A stretch of 64,000 bases of DNA from Parus major (taxonomy: Eukaryota; Chordata; Aves; Passeriformes; Paridae), in the NCBI RefSeq assembly GCF_001522545.3, contig NC_031770.1, forward strand, positions 107,424,130 through 107,488,129. The letters are read 5' to 3'. The position numbers and the translations under genes were made by a program. The notes beneath the pieces were generated by a model. That model saw only the letters and a program-made list of their open reading frames with translations. It did no database searches and was not told the DNA's origin. Within the stretch, counting starts at the first letter, position 1, and every line of letters begins with the position of its first letter. Shown in pieces: positions 35,314-51,100 of the stretch.

Positions 35314-38300
35314 CTGGTCATCACATTCATGCTCTAGGGGGAAAAAACCCTTTCTTACCAGTATTATTTCACTTTAGAGCCATTGGAATCTTTACATATG
35401 ACTTATAGGTCTCATTGTATCTAATCTCTATCTTTCTAACGTAAATAAAAAATAATAGCAGAGGATTTAACAGAATAGACAACAGTGTCATCTGTAATGA
35501 AGACAAGAAGTAATATTTCTATATGGCAAATTTGAAGTATCAACACCTTTTTTTGTCTGCAGTTTTATCTGGGGATTAACAGAAGAGACTATTTGTTTTA
35601 AACTCTTGCAGCAAAATAAATCCCACCCTATAATACCAGGATAAAATAGCAATTATGTAAGAAATCTATTATTCATTGCTTCATTTTTTTGCTGTCTGAC
35701 TGCATGCTGTTTGACAGTGGACTTTTTTCTCTCCCTTTTTTTTTTTCTTTTTTTTTTCCCTTTGAACTGGGCTGCTTTTGCTGGCTTGGCAGTAAATGCT
35801 GTTTTCTCTCAGCACAGCCATTAAATCTCTCACCTGCATGTCCTGTGCAGAGCTGCAGTTGAGAGATAAGGTTGGTCTCTCTCACAGCAGTGAGCATTTG
35901 TATTCCAGGCTCTTCTTTCAAGGGCATTTTGCTGTGATGAAGCGTCTGAAATGACAAGGAAAACATACAGGCATGTTAAATACCCTTGCTAGTCTGAGAC
36001 GAGTAAATGGAAATGATTTAAAAATACATTTTGAAGCTGTTAACAGAGCTCGTGGATAACTGCAAATCACAGTTTTAGGCGGGAGCATTACAGACTTATT
36101 CCAACTGGCATCATCTGTTAAATAACAAATAGTAATGGAGAGTCCTTGTACTGCCCAGCTTACACTTAAAATCTAAATAAAATACAAAGCTCTGGGCCAC
36201 TCTGAGTGTGTGTTCCTGCATGCTCTTCACCCAAGGTCACAAAGGTAGTTCTTGTGAAGAATTGAATCCATTTCTTTAGTGTCTTATTCCTGTGACAGCC
36301 CCTGAGTACCTCCGTCTTCCCACTGGGAACTGAGAGAGTGCTTGGGATTTAAGTTTCCTGCAGCTGTCAGAGCTCTGGCCTGGCATCCTCTGTGTGTGTG
36401 AATCTTGTACAGAATCCTTATAGGACCTGGTTTTAATTCTGTTTTCAAGTACTGCAAGAATAAACATATGTAAGGACTTCACCTGTTTTGTAGTCTTCAG
36501 CCATTATCACTTTTATAAAATTAAAGACAGCATAAAAATCTGGTTTACATGTGCTCATCAATATTGAATGCATTGACAGAGCAGCTATCAGCATTCCTAT
36601 TTTGCTGTTGGAGAAATTGAGTCACAGTGATAACTTTATGTGTAGTATTCAGTTTAAGATTAGCACATAAATTACAGCATCAGTTTATACATATGTGCTA
36701 GATGTTTATGTTTCTGTTGTAGTTGCTGGAAATCTATTAGCAGTCAGAGGCTGGAGAGACATTCAGCCCATCCTAAACTACACAGCAAGTGATTCATCAG
36801 TAAAATCCCACTCTAATAGGCCATGGAGTGCATTGAACAGGGAGTGTATGGAGCAGTTGCCCAAATAATAAGTGCTAATTTAAATATCTTAAAGAACCTC
36901 TTGGGGCCTCTGGCTGTTGGTTCAGAGGAGAGGAATCTTCCAGAGGTCCTTGATCATGTCTGTCAAGCCTGTATGTGTGTCTTGGATGTCCTTAGGCAAC
37001 TCCCATTGCCTTAGCTATCCATGCTGGAGCCATGAAATTAATTCCCAAATCTGTTGCTTATACTGGCAATGTGTATCCCAGCATGTGGGGATCTATGTTT
37101 AGTTCTCTTAATTTGAAACCTATGCAATTTATCAATGATCCTGTGTAGCTAGGCTGCAAAGAAATTCAGCTTACACTGCAGGGTTATGATTTTCTTCTGT
37201 TGCCAAGGATTCATGTGTGTGTTGTATATTCTGTAGGTGGTCATGGGTTCACCAGACGAATCGAGGATGTCCTGACTACTGAACTGCAGCAGTTCATTTT
37301 GCCAGAGAGAGGGGTTTGCATTTTGGGACCATAACAGTTGTTTTCCTGTGTGGATCTGGCACAGAAAAGGATTTGTAACCATTCTGAGTTGACAGAAGAC
37401 ACACGCACAGATTTCCACCCCCTCACACCTCCCTGAATTTACTTGGAAGCGAAGGACTATGAATGGTACAGCCACGTTAAAATAATTGAGCAGCTCTGAC
37501 TCACAGTTGCAGCTTGTGTGTAGCTAAATGAGACAGCAGAGTGATGCTGCCTGACTGACACAGTTGTTTATGCAGTCACTGAAGTATTCTCCCATCATGT
37601 GCAGGCCTTTGAGTTGTTTGGTATTACCTTTATTAAGGAGGGAGAAATCCTTCATAATGCTGATGACTTGTTTTATTTTCTTGGATACCCTCAGATTCCA
37701 AAAGCTAGAAGCATGACTAACAGAAAGTTATTGCCTACAGAAAAGCAAAATATTACTTAAAATACAGCAAAGCTACCTTTCCTAAAAGCAAAGCCAGCCA
37801 ACGCATTTTCTAAGATTAAAAGTTGCTACATTTATGAGGAACTTATTGATTTAGGATTATTCTAAGTTAAATGAAACTTTTCTTGTCTGGTCAGAATTCT
37901 GTGTCTTTAAAAATCTTCATAGGAATGATTATTAATTATGAGAAGGGGTGAATTGAAGTCCTTTTTTTTGTCACAATTGATGCTAGTTTGGGATTTGTAG
38001 AAACTTTAGAGGGGTCAGACTCATCATGGGAAAATCAATGGGTTTGTAGTTTTTGGATAGTTCACTGTTCCTTATTTACTGCAAATGATAGTTAAATGTT
38101 CTATTTAAAATATATATTTCCAAGCAGTTTGATGGCCATTCTGTTTGTGGTGTGTTCCTCTGGCTGGACTTGACTGGTGCTTCCATTCTTTTGGGGGCTG
38201 TTGACCTTAGCACAAGCCAGTGCTCACTGTCACCAGGAAAAAAAATATTTTCTTGCTATGGGTGAGCTGAACCCTGCCCAGTCTTCAGTGTTCTATTTTC

Positions 38301-41300
38301 TTTATGTCCTTGTGAAACACCTTTTAACTCGTTACCAAAGGAGTTAACTTTGCTCCTCAAGAATGTTTGTGGTTGGCCTTTCTTTTCTTCTGCTGCAGAC
38401 AAAGAAATTGGAAGAACTGTCTTATTTTTCTGGATTATTTTTTCCAGGGCTGTCTCTTAAATTTCTAAATTTTTATGAGGCCTTGAAAGTACTTATATTT
38501 ATAATTCCATTAAAAATGAGATTATATTTGTAAATGTATGTTCCTACTGACATGTAGGAGCATGGTTTAAATGCTGTTTACTTGTGCAGTAGGCTGAATG
38601 AGATCAATAGAGATGCACATCATTAAAAGCACTTCAGTCAGCCATAATGTGAATCCATTCCCAGTGATCCACTCAGCTCTCAAAGGGTCATTGATGGAGG
38701 CCTCGTTTTTATTTTTCTGGATTTGTTCATTGACTTAGTAAGGTTTGCACCTGCAAGCAGAGCTTCTACAGAAAGAACCCCTCTAGTACCAGTGATAGCA
38801 AGCACAAGCTTCATCCAGAGAGGAAGAAAGTCAGGCTCTGAATCTAGCTGCTGGTCTTGGTTACCATGTGGTTGTTACTGTGAGGTCCAGAGCCACTGAA
38901 GTTTCCCTAAGTCTAAATCAGTTTGCTTGCAAAAGAAGGGTCAAGATTTTGCAGCAGTTGTTTTAATGACTTGAGAGTTGAGCTTGCAAGTCTTAAATCT
39001 GTGGTGTTGCTTATATGTGTTAAGCTGAGACACAGCTGGAACTACAGAAGAAAAACAACTCCACACACAGGAGTAAAGGCTGTGTTGTCCTAGGAGCTGT
39101 ACAGATTGAGAAAGCAAGATTCCTGGCTGGAATGACATGGCTTTCATTTTCCTTCTGGATGAGGAAATGAAAATATAGAAGTTGATGAAAATACAAGACC
39201 TGATCATCAAGTCTTAATCATCAGTCTCGTGATGCTCTGGGGTTACTGTGGTGCTTGTGAAGGAACAATAACCTGGAATATTGCTCTGAGTTCTAGAACT
39301 TGTCTGATGCCTGTGCATGTAACTGTGAAAACTCGGTATTTTCATACTCAGCCTGATTTTACAAATGAACCTCAACTGCTCCTAAATTCAGCCCCTGAGA
39401 CATTCACCCATAGCAAGTTGTGCCCCTTGAATTCCATGCACAGCTGTTACTATGGGGAAACATTGAAACAAATTAAGACACTTCTGAGTAACTGCTCAAA
39501 ACTCTCCACTTTCTGTTCTCAGAATTTATGGTCATGGCCTTAAACTCCATATAAAATGGGTGAGGGATGTCAGTAGAGTTACATACTGGTACCAGTTTGT
39601 GATCTGGAGAACCTACTGAATGAGTATCAGTACAATGCTGAAGTCCAGGTCTATCTGTATCAATTTCTATTTATTGAATATGATACTTTAAAATATGCAT
39701 GAAACATGGCTTATTTTTTTCTTGGGAGCTTGGTGAACTGAATTTAGCAAGACCATCTAGAGACAAATATTTTGAAAGAAATTTAAATACTTTTTCTTTA
39801 AATTTGGGTGAACAGCAAGTCTTCTGAATTAGAGAAGTAAGTCAGTATTAACCAATTGTAAAGCATTCAATAATAAATTTTTCATTAACATTAGGTGAGA
39901 CTATAAAGAATTGTGGAGTGCCCTGAAAAAAAAACATTCACATAGGAATATGTCTTGATTTCAAATGAGAAGTGTGCAGTAACAAATAAAATGTGACATA
40001 TATTGAAAGATACTAGTTGGAGTACTCAAAAGCTTTGTAGAGTTCTTCTGTTAGGTAATCTTTGTTTTCAGGAGGCAAAATTGACTAGGTTATCTTTGTG
40101 AAGAGCTCCCTAAAATACTCTAGTGAGCTAGAGTGGTTTTTTAAGGGGAAAAATTAAGTTATACTTTGGAATAAGCAAGAAGAAGCAAGAAATGAAAATA
40201 ACAGGTCTCAGTAAGGTTTCCTTAGTCAGATGGAGTGGAAATGTTGCAGTGATTTTCTTTTGAAAGGAGATGAACAGTGGAAGTACAGGAATAATCATGA
40301 AGTGGAACAGGTCATTTTGCACATCAGGTGCCAGTTTTCATAAGATTAAAGCTATTGAAATTGATAGGTGACAGTTTTTAAAGAAGAAAAAGGAAAAAAA
40401 TCATTCCAAAACTATCCTGTGTAGCTCTATAATGTAAGATCTTATTTTCCATCACTCCTGTGAGACCACACTCAGGCCAGGAATCACTCTGACTCTGGAT
40501 GCCTTTATGGACCTTAGAGACCATCATGATCTGATTCTTGATCATATCCTTTTCCAAATGCCTGTTTTGTTTTCATCCTGATGGTCCATCACTGTTAAAA
40601 CTTTCATAAGACTCAGACATACAACTCATCTTTGCTTTCAGTGTATCCTTCCAGCTCTTTGATAGCACTTAATGGCTTCTCCCTTTTCTGATGCCATGAT
40701 TTTTCCATTGCTGTCTGCCTACAACTTCAATCAGGCCTTTATGGCTTTTTTTCTCTGTTACCATGTACATATTATATTCAAATATATGAATGAAAGGTCC
40801 TGTAAACACTTACAAAAATATTAACTTCCAATTCTTTCTAAAAAGTGGTTTCCTGTGGTTTATGAAAAATCTTGACAGTGATTAAGTGACCAGTGCACAA
40901 AGCAATTGATGATCATGACAAACAATATTGAGTCATTTTCTGCCTTCTGCTGCCCTATCCATGTCTGTTGCTCTGTATAGTGTGGGTTTGTAAAATATTT
41001 AGTGCTGGGATATGTTTTTGTCCTGGCTATGGATCTTAGTTTGTGATTACTGCTGGGAAGGTTGCTAAAAATGCACATTGAAAAGTGGAAAAATTATTTA
41101 ATAGAACTTGGAAAAAAATTCTTTGGTAAGAGAGATTGGCTTATCTGTCTCAGCATCTAATGTCATGGCCCTCTCACAGTAAAGAATTTCCTCCTAAACC
41201 TAATGTTAGTAAAATTAGGAGTTTATCTGTGAGTGGAGGTAAGCAGACCAGTCTTTTACACTGAGCCATGAGATGCTCCTAGGTTCATACCAGTAGTTAA

Positions 41301-41989
41301 ATATTTAATGCTTCTTATTAATCTGATCTATCCATAAATGCCAATTTTAAACTTATAACAATTAATAGTAATTTATGGATCACAGAAATGAAACGGTAGA
41401 GGAAAAATAATGGGTGCCAGTCTGGAATGAAGATTGCTTTGGAAGTCCCAGACATGTAGATATTTTATTTCTATCATAAAAAAAAATTACAAATCTTGCA
41501 AAGAATAAATAGATCACATCACTGAGTCAGCAGGTGTAAAGCATCTTCACTTCTGCTTGTTTCTTTTGTTGAACACGGTTGTATTTGTGAGGGGTTAACC
41601 CTTAGGATGGATGGTGTAAAGGTTGCCTAGTGTGAAGTCCTAATTTCAAGGAAATTTTCATGTTCTGTTCTTTGAAGGGGTATTGACTTCCAAATCACAC
41701 ACAGACATGCCTCTGATCTTCCTGGGGATGAGTCACAGTGCAACGTGGATGCAAAGCACTGGCATCGAATTTGCAGTGTGTTGATCACTGCTGATGACAG
41801 GACGAGATGTTCTCTAATCCCATGTGTGGGGTTATAGAGTGTGCTTTATTAAAAAACAGGACTTAGAACTATTAAAAGCAGAGTGCTGAGATTTTGTTGA
41901 TTTGAGGGGTTTTTTATTAGTGCTCTGCTGTAGATTTTAAAGTATAATAAAGTAACAAATGTTACCTTGAGCTGAGTGGCTTTAAATGG

Positions 41990-42626
<637 letters not shown>

Positions 42627-45100
42627 TAGGCATTTGAATGTAGCAATTGAAAATAAGAGGGCAGATGAGATTCTGCTGCGGTGGTAAAAGACACGCAGTT
42701 AAAAAAACCTGTTATTTAGGGGAGAGAAATATGGGAAAGGAAATGTGCCTGCTTTTTACTGTGTTTTGATAAGCTGAAAGAATAGCCTAGTGTTTACTCT
42801 TTAATGATATAAGAAATGGGTTATATAACTGACATCTGTGCATATGCATTTTTCATATTCATAAAAAATCTTTCATTGTGTTAATTTTGTCAAGTTATTT
42901 TTAGTCCAATGTCACTTTTTAGATCAGCCTTACCATAAATGTTATTTATTGATGGTGATAACCTTCAGATATCTTTACTTAGTTGAACAGTAGCTGTTTC
43001 TTTTCTTCACATTCAAATCAAATATGCAAGCATAAATTTTTTCTGAAGGGTTGAAAGTTTATAGTAAGTATCTTTGTGCATCTGCAGTGTAACAGAACAC
43101 AAAAAGTTATGCATCTTGCGTATCATATGCCTACCTGAAAAACAATGCTTAAACCTAAGGCTTGATATGCAGGGCTCATAGTCTCTTAATTAGACAACTG
43201 CTGTAGAAAAGTCATTGTGTGTAATTGCTTACTGTTGAAATAAATTAATTTTTTCATTTATTCTCATATTAATGCAAGAAAATCACTGCAAATTAAGTTT
43301 GAAAGAGGAATTCTAAGTATGCTTTTCACAGATCAGCTGAAGGAGCTCATAGATGTAATAGAGTGATATTCAGCAGTTTATAAAGGACAAAGGTACAGAC
43401 AAAATTAGTTTCTAATCTGATGGTTCTTAGTATTGAAAGACTGGAACAGGGTAAGAAGGATTTACAAATTGGAGGTCAAATTTTGAACCTCTGTTCTGTT
43501 TGGTTCTGCGTCAAACATTGAAGCTACTGGAAATAAAACTACTTTGTTTTGCAAGAGGTTCTGATGATTTTTATTTCCCTGTTAGTTTGTTGCTCCTTGA
43601 GATCATTTATACTTTATACAGATGCTTTTGTGTTGGCACCAAGAGCTTCTTAATTTAAGAAGCTTTTTTCCTAACAGTTAACAGTGAATTTAGAGATGAA
43701 AAAGTGAGTAATTCATAGGAATGATTCAGGTGAGGAGTCTTGCCTGCATTGGGACATGTTTCTTGTATTATTTTGAAGTAGTAAAATGTTTATCTGCTCT
43801 CTTCTCTTCTCATTGAGAGTTATTTTCTTTTAACATGTAGGATTTACACCTGCATTGATATGATCTTGTACCTTGGTCTTTTGGTGTCTGGTCCATGTTT
43901 GATGTAAGACCATGCAAGAAATTAGTGAGCTTCTTGTATCCTCATGCTACTCATATGTCAATAGCAATGCAAAAGCAAAATTTTGACTAACATAATTCAG
44001 CAGAAAGCATTCCATTGACTTAGGTAAGACTTAGATTAGCCTGATTTAAGCTGCAACATCTATAAAGTGTGGGCCAGGAATATGAGATAAGAGAACAAAA
44101 GAGTTACAGAGACATTACAGGAATTGTAACCCTTTTGTGTTACTTGGACTTTCTGTATCTTTTTTGCTTTGGTTAAAGCTGCCCTGTTTTGCTTTTTTCC
44201 TCTCTTATGTTTGAATTAAAATGTTGATTGCAAAGACTTTGGGTATATTTACAGTGGGGACTGCACTGCAGACTGCACTGCAGCTTAGAAATGCAAAGTC
44301 TACTTTGAAGTTGCCTGACTTAGAGGGTGTGAGCAGTGTGTGCTCTGTGACCCACAGCTCACTGCAGGCTCCTTTCCACTGGCCTTTCCCCAAACTCTGT
44401 TGTGGAGGCTGTGGCCAGCTCTGTGCTCATTCTCGAGCTCCCAGTGCAGCAGCCTGCAGTGTGGGCATCCTCTCTGTGAAAGTTTCACTGCTGCTAATAA
44501 TTTAAAGCTGGAGATACCTACTGCTCTTTGCTCACTTCCAGGAGAATTGCAGGGAAAAAAACATTAGGGCTTTATTTTTTGTATGCCAAAGGGCTCATTT
44601 CAAAGTCAGGTTTTTTGGTGACAATATGGTCAGAGCAAAGAAAAGTTTATGTTGACTTTGATAGGATGGGAAACAAGTCTAGGGTTAAAAAGGAAGGAGG
44701 CTGTTTCTGAGAAGAGATGGATGTGGAAGTTGAAGGGCAAAAGCAAGTGCAGAATTCCTGTCTTCTTCACCTACTCTGTGAGTATCCCTCTGCCCAACCC
44801 TTTTGTGAGTCATCCTGAAGGCACAGATAGCATTGACAACTGAAGTCCAGGCTACTGTCCCTTCTCTGATAGAAGGTTTTATTGCAGGGAACCTTCTCCC
44901 TTGTGTGAAAAGAATGTTCCCTCAGTGGTAGAACAGATATTGAAGATCTTAGAATACGTGGTGGTTGGTGAGATTCACTAAGATGAGCTGTTTGTCCTGT
45001 AGAATAGTTCTCTGATGTCAGCAAGGGTTGTGTTCAGGGTTTAGGATATGTTTACAGCATATCTCACTTTTGTTTCAGTTTAGGTTTAGAACTGACACGT

Positions 45101-45216
45101 GGTTTGGGAGAAGGATGCTGATGTTACTGAGCCATTGTTCTCCCATGAGGTTTGGGAGAGGGATGCTGATGTTACTGAGCCTTTGTTCTCCCATGAGGTT
45201 TGGGAGAAGGATGCTG
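45101..45216. repeat. 48-bp tandem duplication (about 2.4 copies)
   Basis: The unit starts GGTTTGGGAGAAGGATGCTG at 45101 and repeats at 45149 and, partially, at 45197, giving an exact 48-base period. Copies 1 and 2 differ at only a few bases. Because 48 is a multiple of three, an open frame passes through all copies, but no protein is recognisable. Confidence 0.9.
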
Positions 45217-48077
45217 GCCAACATGGAGCCGTTGCTCTGCACTTTGCAGCATGTGTTGGCCGCAGCTGCAGGTTGAGGGTGTGAGGAGCCTGCCAGGACT
45301 GCAGTAGCAGATCTTGGTGTGTTGAGGTTCTGGAGCAGCAGTTCTCACAGCAGGTGGCAATGGGGATTCCTGGAAGTTGCCACTTCTCAGGATCATCAGT
45401 CCCTCAGAGCTGGGGCATTCTTACACAAAGCTGGCTTTGGGCATAGGACTTGGAGCAGGGGAGCTCTCCAGCTTATTGCTGCTTTTCCACCTCTGGAGAC
45501 CTTATTTTGTAGGCAGTATGCCCTTAGCATCTGGCAGTCAGGCTTGGAAACACTCTGTTTCCATTTGGCCCTTGGAACAGGGGAGCAGTTATTTAGTACT
45601 GAAGGCAAAGCTTTTTAGTTGCTGCATTTGGAGCTGTTCAGCCTTTCAATGTACAGAGGCTTGTATGGGTACCTTGGCTGTGGCAGCTGGCCACCAGCAC
45701 TGGCACCATGGGTTTGGCACCCATTAACTCATCCAACAAGCCCTTCACTTCTGATTACATGCTGCTTTGACTTTCTAATCCAAAAACTGGGTCAGGCTAA
45801 TCAACATGCTACTGACTGTAGATCAGGAACTAGAAGAGTTGAGAAGGCATCCAGAGAAATCACAAAGTGCAGTTCTTCTTTGAAGTTTACCTGGATAATT
45901 AAGATTCTTTCAGTTCCTCTAGATGATAATTTCATGTAATGATCTTTATTATATAAATAATTAGTTAATGAATATCTTGTTTATTTCTAATAGAGGAATT
46001 CCAGACATAACCAAAACAGGAAGAGAATTTAAACTTCTATTTCTTACTCTAAGAATGTGGTTTTATATGATTAATTCTACATATTCTCTCCTCATTTTTG
46101 TTCACACAGACCATTCCACTCAGAAACAAGGTAGAATTGGTGCAACGTGGCACTGCTGTAATAGATAAAAAATACTAATGGTCCAGATGGATCACATTCT
46201 GAAGACAGTAATGTAATGTGGATGGGACTGTTACCTTAACACAGGGAAAAAAACCTAGTGTGTACACAAGCCAGGCAGCAAAGGGAAATGGAAATAGTTT
46301 CACTGTTTGGACTGTTGCTTTGGAGGATTAATCCTCATTGGAGCAGGTTCTCTGTCAATTTGTAAACTCATTACTCAGTTCAGATGCTCCCTGCTAATGA
46401 GAGTTGTTTGGGATGGATGGGTTGGAGGTTCAGTCACTATCCTGCCTTTGAGAGGTTTAGCAGTCTAAGCTTCTGAGGTCTAAAGGGCAAAAGCACACTA
46501 GATGCTTGTGGTTTTTGCTCTCCAATTCTCCACTTGTCTAAGTGGCTCATTCACAAAGATGTTCTGAGGTTTAAAGTTTAAGTGCTCTAGGGTCAGAGTC
46601 AAGTGAAGAAAACTAGAGAAAGGGGGAGAAGTGTTTCTGCCCCTCTGGATGGTGCCAGCTGTCCAGTGGCAGGAAGCATGACTTGCTGGGAGAGTTTCTG
46701 GGTTTCTGTCTTTACATCCTTCTCCTCAGCCATGTGAGCTCGATCCGTGGGAAGAGTCTGTTGCACAGTCATAAGACTTCACAGACGGGCTATAAGGAGG
46801 AAGCCAAACAACAGCATGACTGCCAAAAATACCCTGATGGCTAGAAAGGCTTGCTCTATAACTTCTCTTGGTATTTTCTGTAGTTGGTGGTTCTTTCTAA
46901 TTGCAGATAAGGTTGAGTCTGTGAAATCTGCACGACCCAAGAGTTTTGCTAGAGAAATAGAAGTGCATGTCTTTTGATCTCTGCTTACTGTCTGTGTTCA
47001 TCTTGAGCAAGTAATGGAGAGGAGCTTACCAAATGCTGTAGTGCTGTTTCCAGGACACTGACCCTGCTCTTGGCTTCAGGATCAGCACAGAAAGACTCTT
47101 GACAGCAAAGCTGGCGCTTGTGCAGCCAGTGCTGTTGCACACTGAGGTGTTCCCACTGGCAGTTACAGGTTGGGCTTTGCCTCTGTCCTTCTAACACCCT
47201 TCTGTGAAGGCAGCTGGACTCTTTAGGGAAGTTCCCAAAGAAATGATAGACTGGTAAGTCTTCTAAAGGTTATAATATGCTCATTAGACTGATCTTCACT
47301 TATTTGTAGTTGCTTTTCCCTTGCCTCAGAAGAAGGGGGTGCTACAGTTTCACCAGAGGTTGGTGGCAGCTGCAGGTGTTTACACACCTCTGAATATGGC
47401 AAAACTTCTGCTTCTCCTTCTTCACCTTTTTAATGCTAACAGGGAACAGCAAAGCAACTCAGAGGGCTTTGTATTCTCTCTGATTCTTCTTTCTGTTGGA
47501 AGTCACATGAAGTCACATTTCTCTTTCATAAGTATAACTAGACAATGAGTAATTTGTCAAATGAAAATAAATAACAGTTAGAGTGTGGTGGTAGAAGGTG
47601 CAGAATTAATCCAAGGCAAGTAATAAGGTAAGGTGGACCTTGTAATTCTACTGACAAATGGCCCAGCCTATGTGAGGAACACTGGAGAGATGGTGATTTT
47701 CTTAAGCAGATTTGAGGAATTAATCCATGCAGCTATAGATTGACATCCTTGTAATATGGATACAAGTGTGATACTGGTTTTTCATTAAATAATTACTTAA
47801 ATTCAAATTTTTATAATAAAATTAAATTTCTAAGAAGAACCTAGAGAGGGATAAAGTACCCAAGTTCTTTCTCTTCTTCTCAAAAAAAAAATAAAATTTA
47901 TCAGGGACACATTATTTTCAGATCTGTTCTAATCCAGTCTCATTTTCCTCTGAAGGTGCTGTATATGTGCCCTCTTCTGTCTCAAATTTTACTGATGCTG
48001 TTTGCTACCTCTTAGCATGACTAAGATTTGATACTGAGCAGCATTGCAGATTCTGAGGCAGAGGTCTGCACCAACCT

Positions 48078-48188
48078 TCTGTGTATCTTTAGTAGTTTTT
48101 TAGTAATCTATAGTACTTTTTTTTCCTCAATCTTTTATGTATCTTTAGTTATTTTTTAGTTATTTATGGTAATTTTTTTTTTAGCTTA
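48078..48188. repeat. 56-bp imperfect tandem duplication, T-rich
   Basis: GTATCTTTAGT occurs at 48083 and again at 48139, each followed by a TTTTTTAGT, a TATAGTA or TATGGTA and a T-run. The period is 56 bases and the copies have diverged. Confidence 0.8.
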
Positions 48189-51100
48189 TAGACTAATGTA
48201 CATGCTTTGTGGTTGGAGAGGTCTTCCTGTAAGATTTTCTAGGGGTGATTCTGCCAGAGACCTTAAATAATCTACTCAGTTTTGATCATTTGAGTGCTAA
48301 ACAGCCTGTTTGCTTTGGAAGATGCTGCCTAATCATATGCTAGAGTGCAAACAACCGTGACAGTGTAGTCTTGAGCAGAGAATTCTTCCTTGGCAAAAAG
48401 GCACTGAGGAAATTGTACCACAGTTTGTCAAACACTTGACTAACACACAGGCTGCCAAGGGCCAGAAACAGGCCAAGCAAATCCTCCAGTCAGTGGCCAC
48501 TTGCTGGAACACTCTGTGTTTTCCATGCACATATTTATAGTGGTGTCAGCATTGTGTGCATGAGCTTTTCCTAAAGATTTCCCCCAGTAATATGATTTTC
48601 AATAAGCATCTTCTCCTTCTAAAGGCCAACAGAATTAAAATTTCCCTCAGGGGAGACTTCTCCCCTTTCTTTTCCTTGTTGGCAATGCCTCTAAAAAGTG
48701 TGTGCAGCCATCGAGTTCTGGCTCCAGCCTGTGTTTTCCATCTTGGATTCCAGTTGATTTCTGCTTTGTCCGTGTCCATTCCTGGAAGCACAGACTGCCT
48801 TCTCACAACATCAGTGTCCTTGTGATGCCTTTAATTGTCTCCATATGGAATTTCTGTTGGTGCTAAATCAAGGAGAAGCCTTTGGTTGTAGCAGTTGTGA
48901 TGGAGCAAACATCCCAGCTGTCCTTGCAGAGTGGGAAAACAGCTGGATGGGTCTGTGTAGAGCTGGATGACAGCAGCATCTCCATGGCATTTTCTCTTCT
49001 GTACACCTGGAGTTGCTGGAAAACTTCAAAGTGATGTTATAGGTAAAAAGTTCCAAGTGTTCTCATTTGCAGATGGAAAACTAAGGAACCAGGAAGTATG
49101 TTCTCTGGTAAGGAAACTGTATTTGACAGGCAGGTCTGGGGTAATTAATAATTCTTGTTTTTATTAATCATGTTCTGTAGATGTTCAGTCTCAAATGTCG
49201 TTGAGCTCTAGGCATTTTCCAGAGACCAAGGAGTTTGATGAGTTAGTAGCTGATTTTGGTTGGTTTTTGTGGTTTGTTTTTGTTGGGGTGTGTTTTTTGT
49301 TTGTTTTTAATTAACTTGCTGCTTTTCAGAATCCGCATTAGCTTCTGGCAGACAGAAAGACTGACTTTATCTCAGAGAATGGCTTCATATTTATCAGAAG
49401 CATGGAAGAGCCTCCAGTTTTCAGCACCAGGTAGTTCCACCTGTTGAAATAATAGTCCATGAGCTGAGAAACCTAATGAACCTGCTGAGCTCTGAGCAGT
49501 AGCACCAGGCAGCTGTACAGGGGAATTTCTGCAGCTCAATTTGTCACTTGCAGAATTTCTCTGCTTCATCTGTTGCAGTGAGGGATGTATGTGCCATTAA
49601 AAGGTGGAGGCTTCCAGGGAGCTGAATCATGCAGCAGGACTTCTGCACAGTCAGAGAGAAGCCACTTTACTGAGATCTCACTTGTCCTTTTATTCATGTA
49701 GGTCAGATGTGCTGGTGTGAGGCAGATGAACAAATAATGGTAAAAATCCTGCTAATCCTCTCAATAAAAGAAATTACATCTATGGAGGAGATAAGAAGAT
49801 GATTGTTTTGTTTTTTGTACGAATTTTACTCAAACATTACCATCCTCAAGTTTCATCATCCTTTGCTATGTATCCTCATGCCCAGTGACAAGGTTTGTTC
49901 AGTTTTGGCTACTTCTCCACATTTCTTAGAGAAAATCAAAACTAAACCACTAAGAATAAAAACTTTTGAGTTGTCTGAATAATTACACCTATACTGGGAA
50001 ATTTGTTTTAACCACAAAACAAATGTTGGTTGTGGTGGGGATGGGGTAGTGTATATTTTGTTTTGTTTGGAGGATTATTGTTTTATTTCCTACTGCTGAT
50101 ACAAAAACAAAACCAAAAGTAACCTACCAGCAGAAATGGCCTTTCTCCCTCAGGGAAGAATATTTTTTCTGGGAGAAACAAGGGGCAGATCATAGGTGGA
50201 ACTGCTCTGAGCTGGGGGAGGAGGAAATCAGTTGGTTATTCAAAATGTGGTGGAAATGAGGATGGGGAGCGTGGGAATTGGGAGGAGGGAAGTGACTCTG
50301 ATGAAGTGCCTCTGTTGGGAAAGGGTGAGACGGGGAAACCTCCAGTGGAGGCTGGGGCAGGTGGTGGCAGGACTGCTGTCTGGGGGGGTGACAGCAGCAG
50401 GGGACGGCATGGAAGGAGAGCTCATGAAAGCAACAGTAATAATGGAAGACCAAGGTGAGAACAGATGACTTTGACTTCTTGTGCTGTAGTGGAATGGTTT
50501 AAGGGCAGAAGATGGTACAAGATGCTGGAAAAACCCATTGATAGTCTAAAAAAAGGAGGTTTTGTGACAAAGCTTTCATCAAGCAGGTGTTAAACATCAT
50601 TGAAACCTTAGTTAAATTTATCTTGATAGCTTTCTGCTTCACTGAAAGCATCTTCCACAGGCTTCCATCCCACCTCCAGGTAACAAAATCCCTTTGTGAA
50701 CAGGTACTTTGGGCTGCTGCCACTCTTCTTTCAGCTCCTTCCTCAAAACTTTTTGCTGTTAAATATCTCACAAGGAATTAAATGATTGAACATGACTAGA
50801 CTAAGCTAAGCATGCACATGTGGGACAGAAAATATTTTGGAAACCTTACAAAAAAAAAATCAAATATATTCTCTTTTTGTACATTTTATTCCCGCCTCCT
50901 CTGCCTTTCTGCTTCATCCTCATGAAATGCAAGAAGGAATTTTGTGTTTTCCCATGTTGTTTTTGTTCAGTTTGGTAGATGATACTAGAAACAAATAAAA
51001 GTAATTTTTGAATTATTGGAAATATCCAAACAGTGATACAGTAAGACATATATCAAATTATGAGCCTGTTCTGGGTGCAATTTTTTCAGCAAATGGAGAT

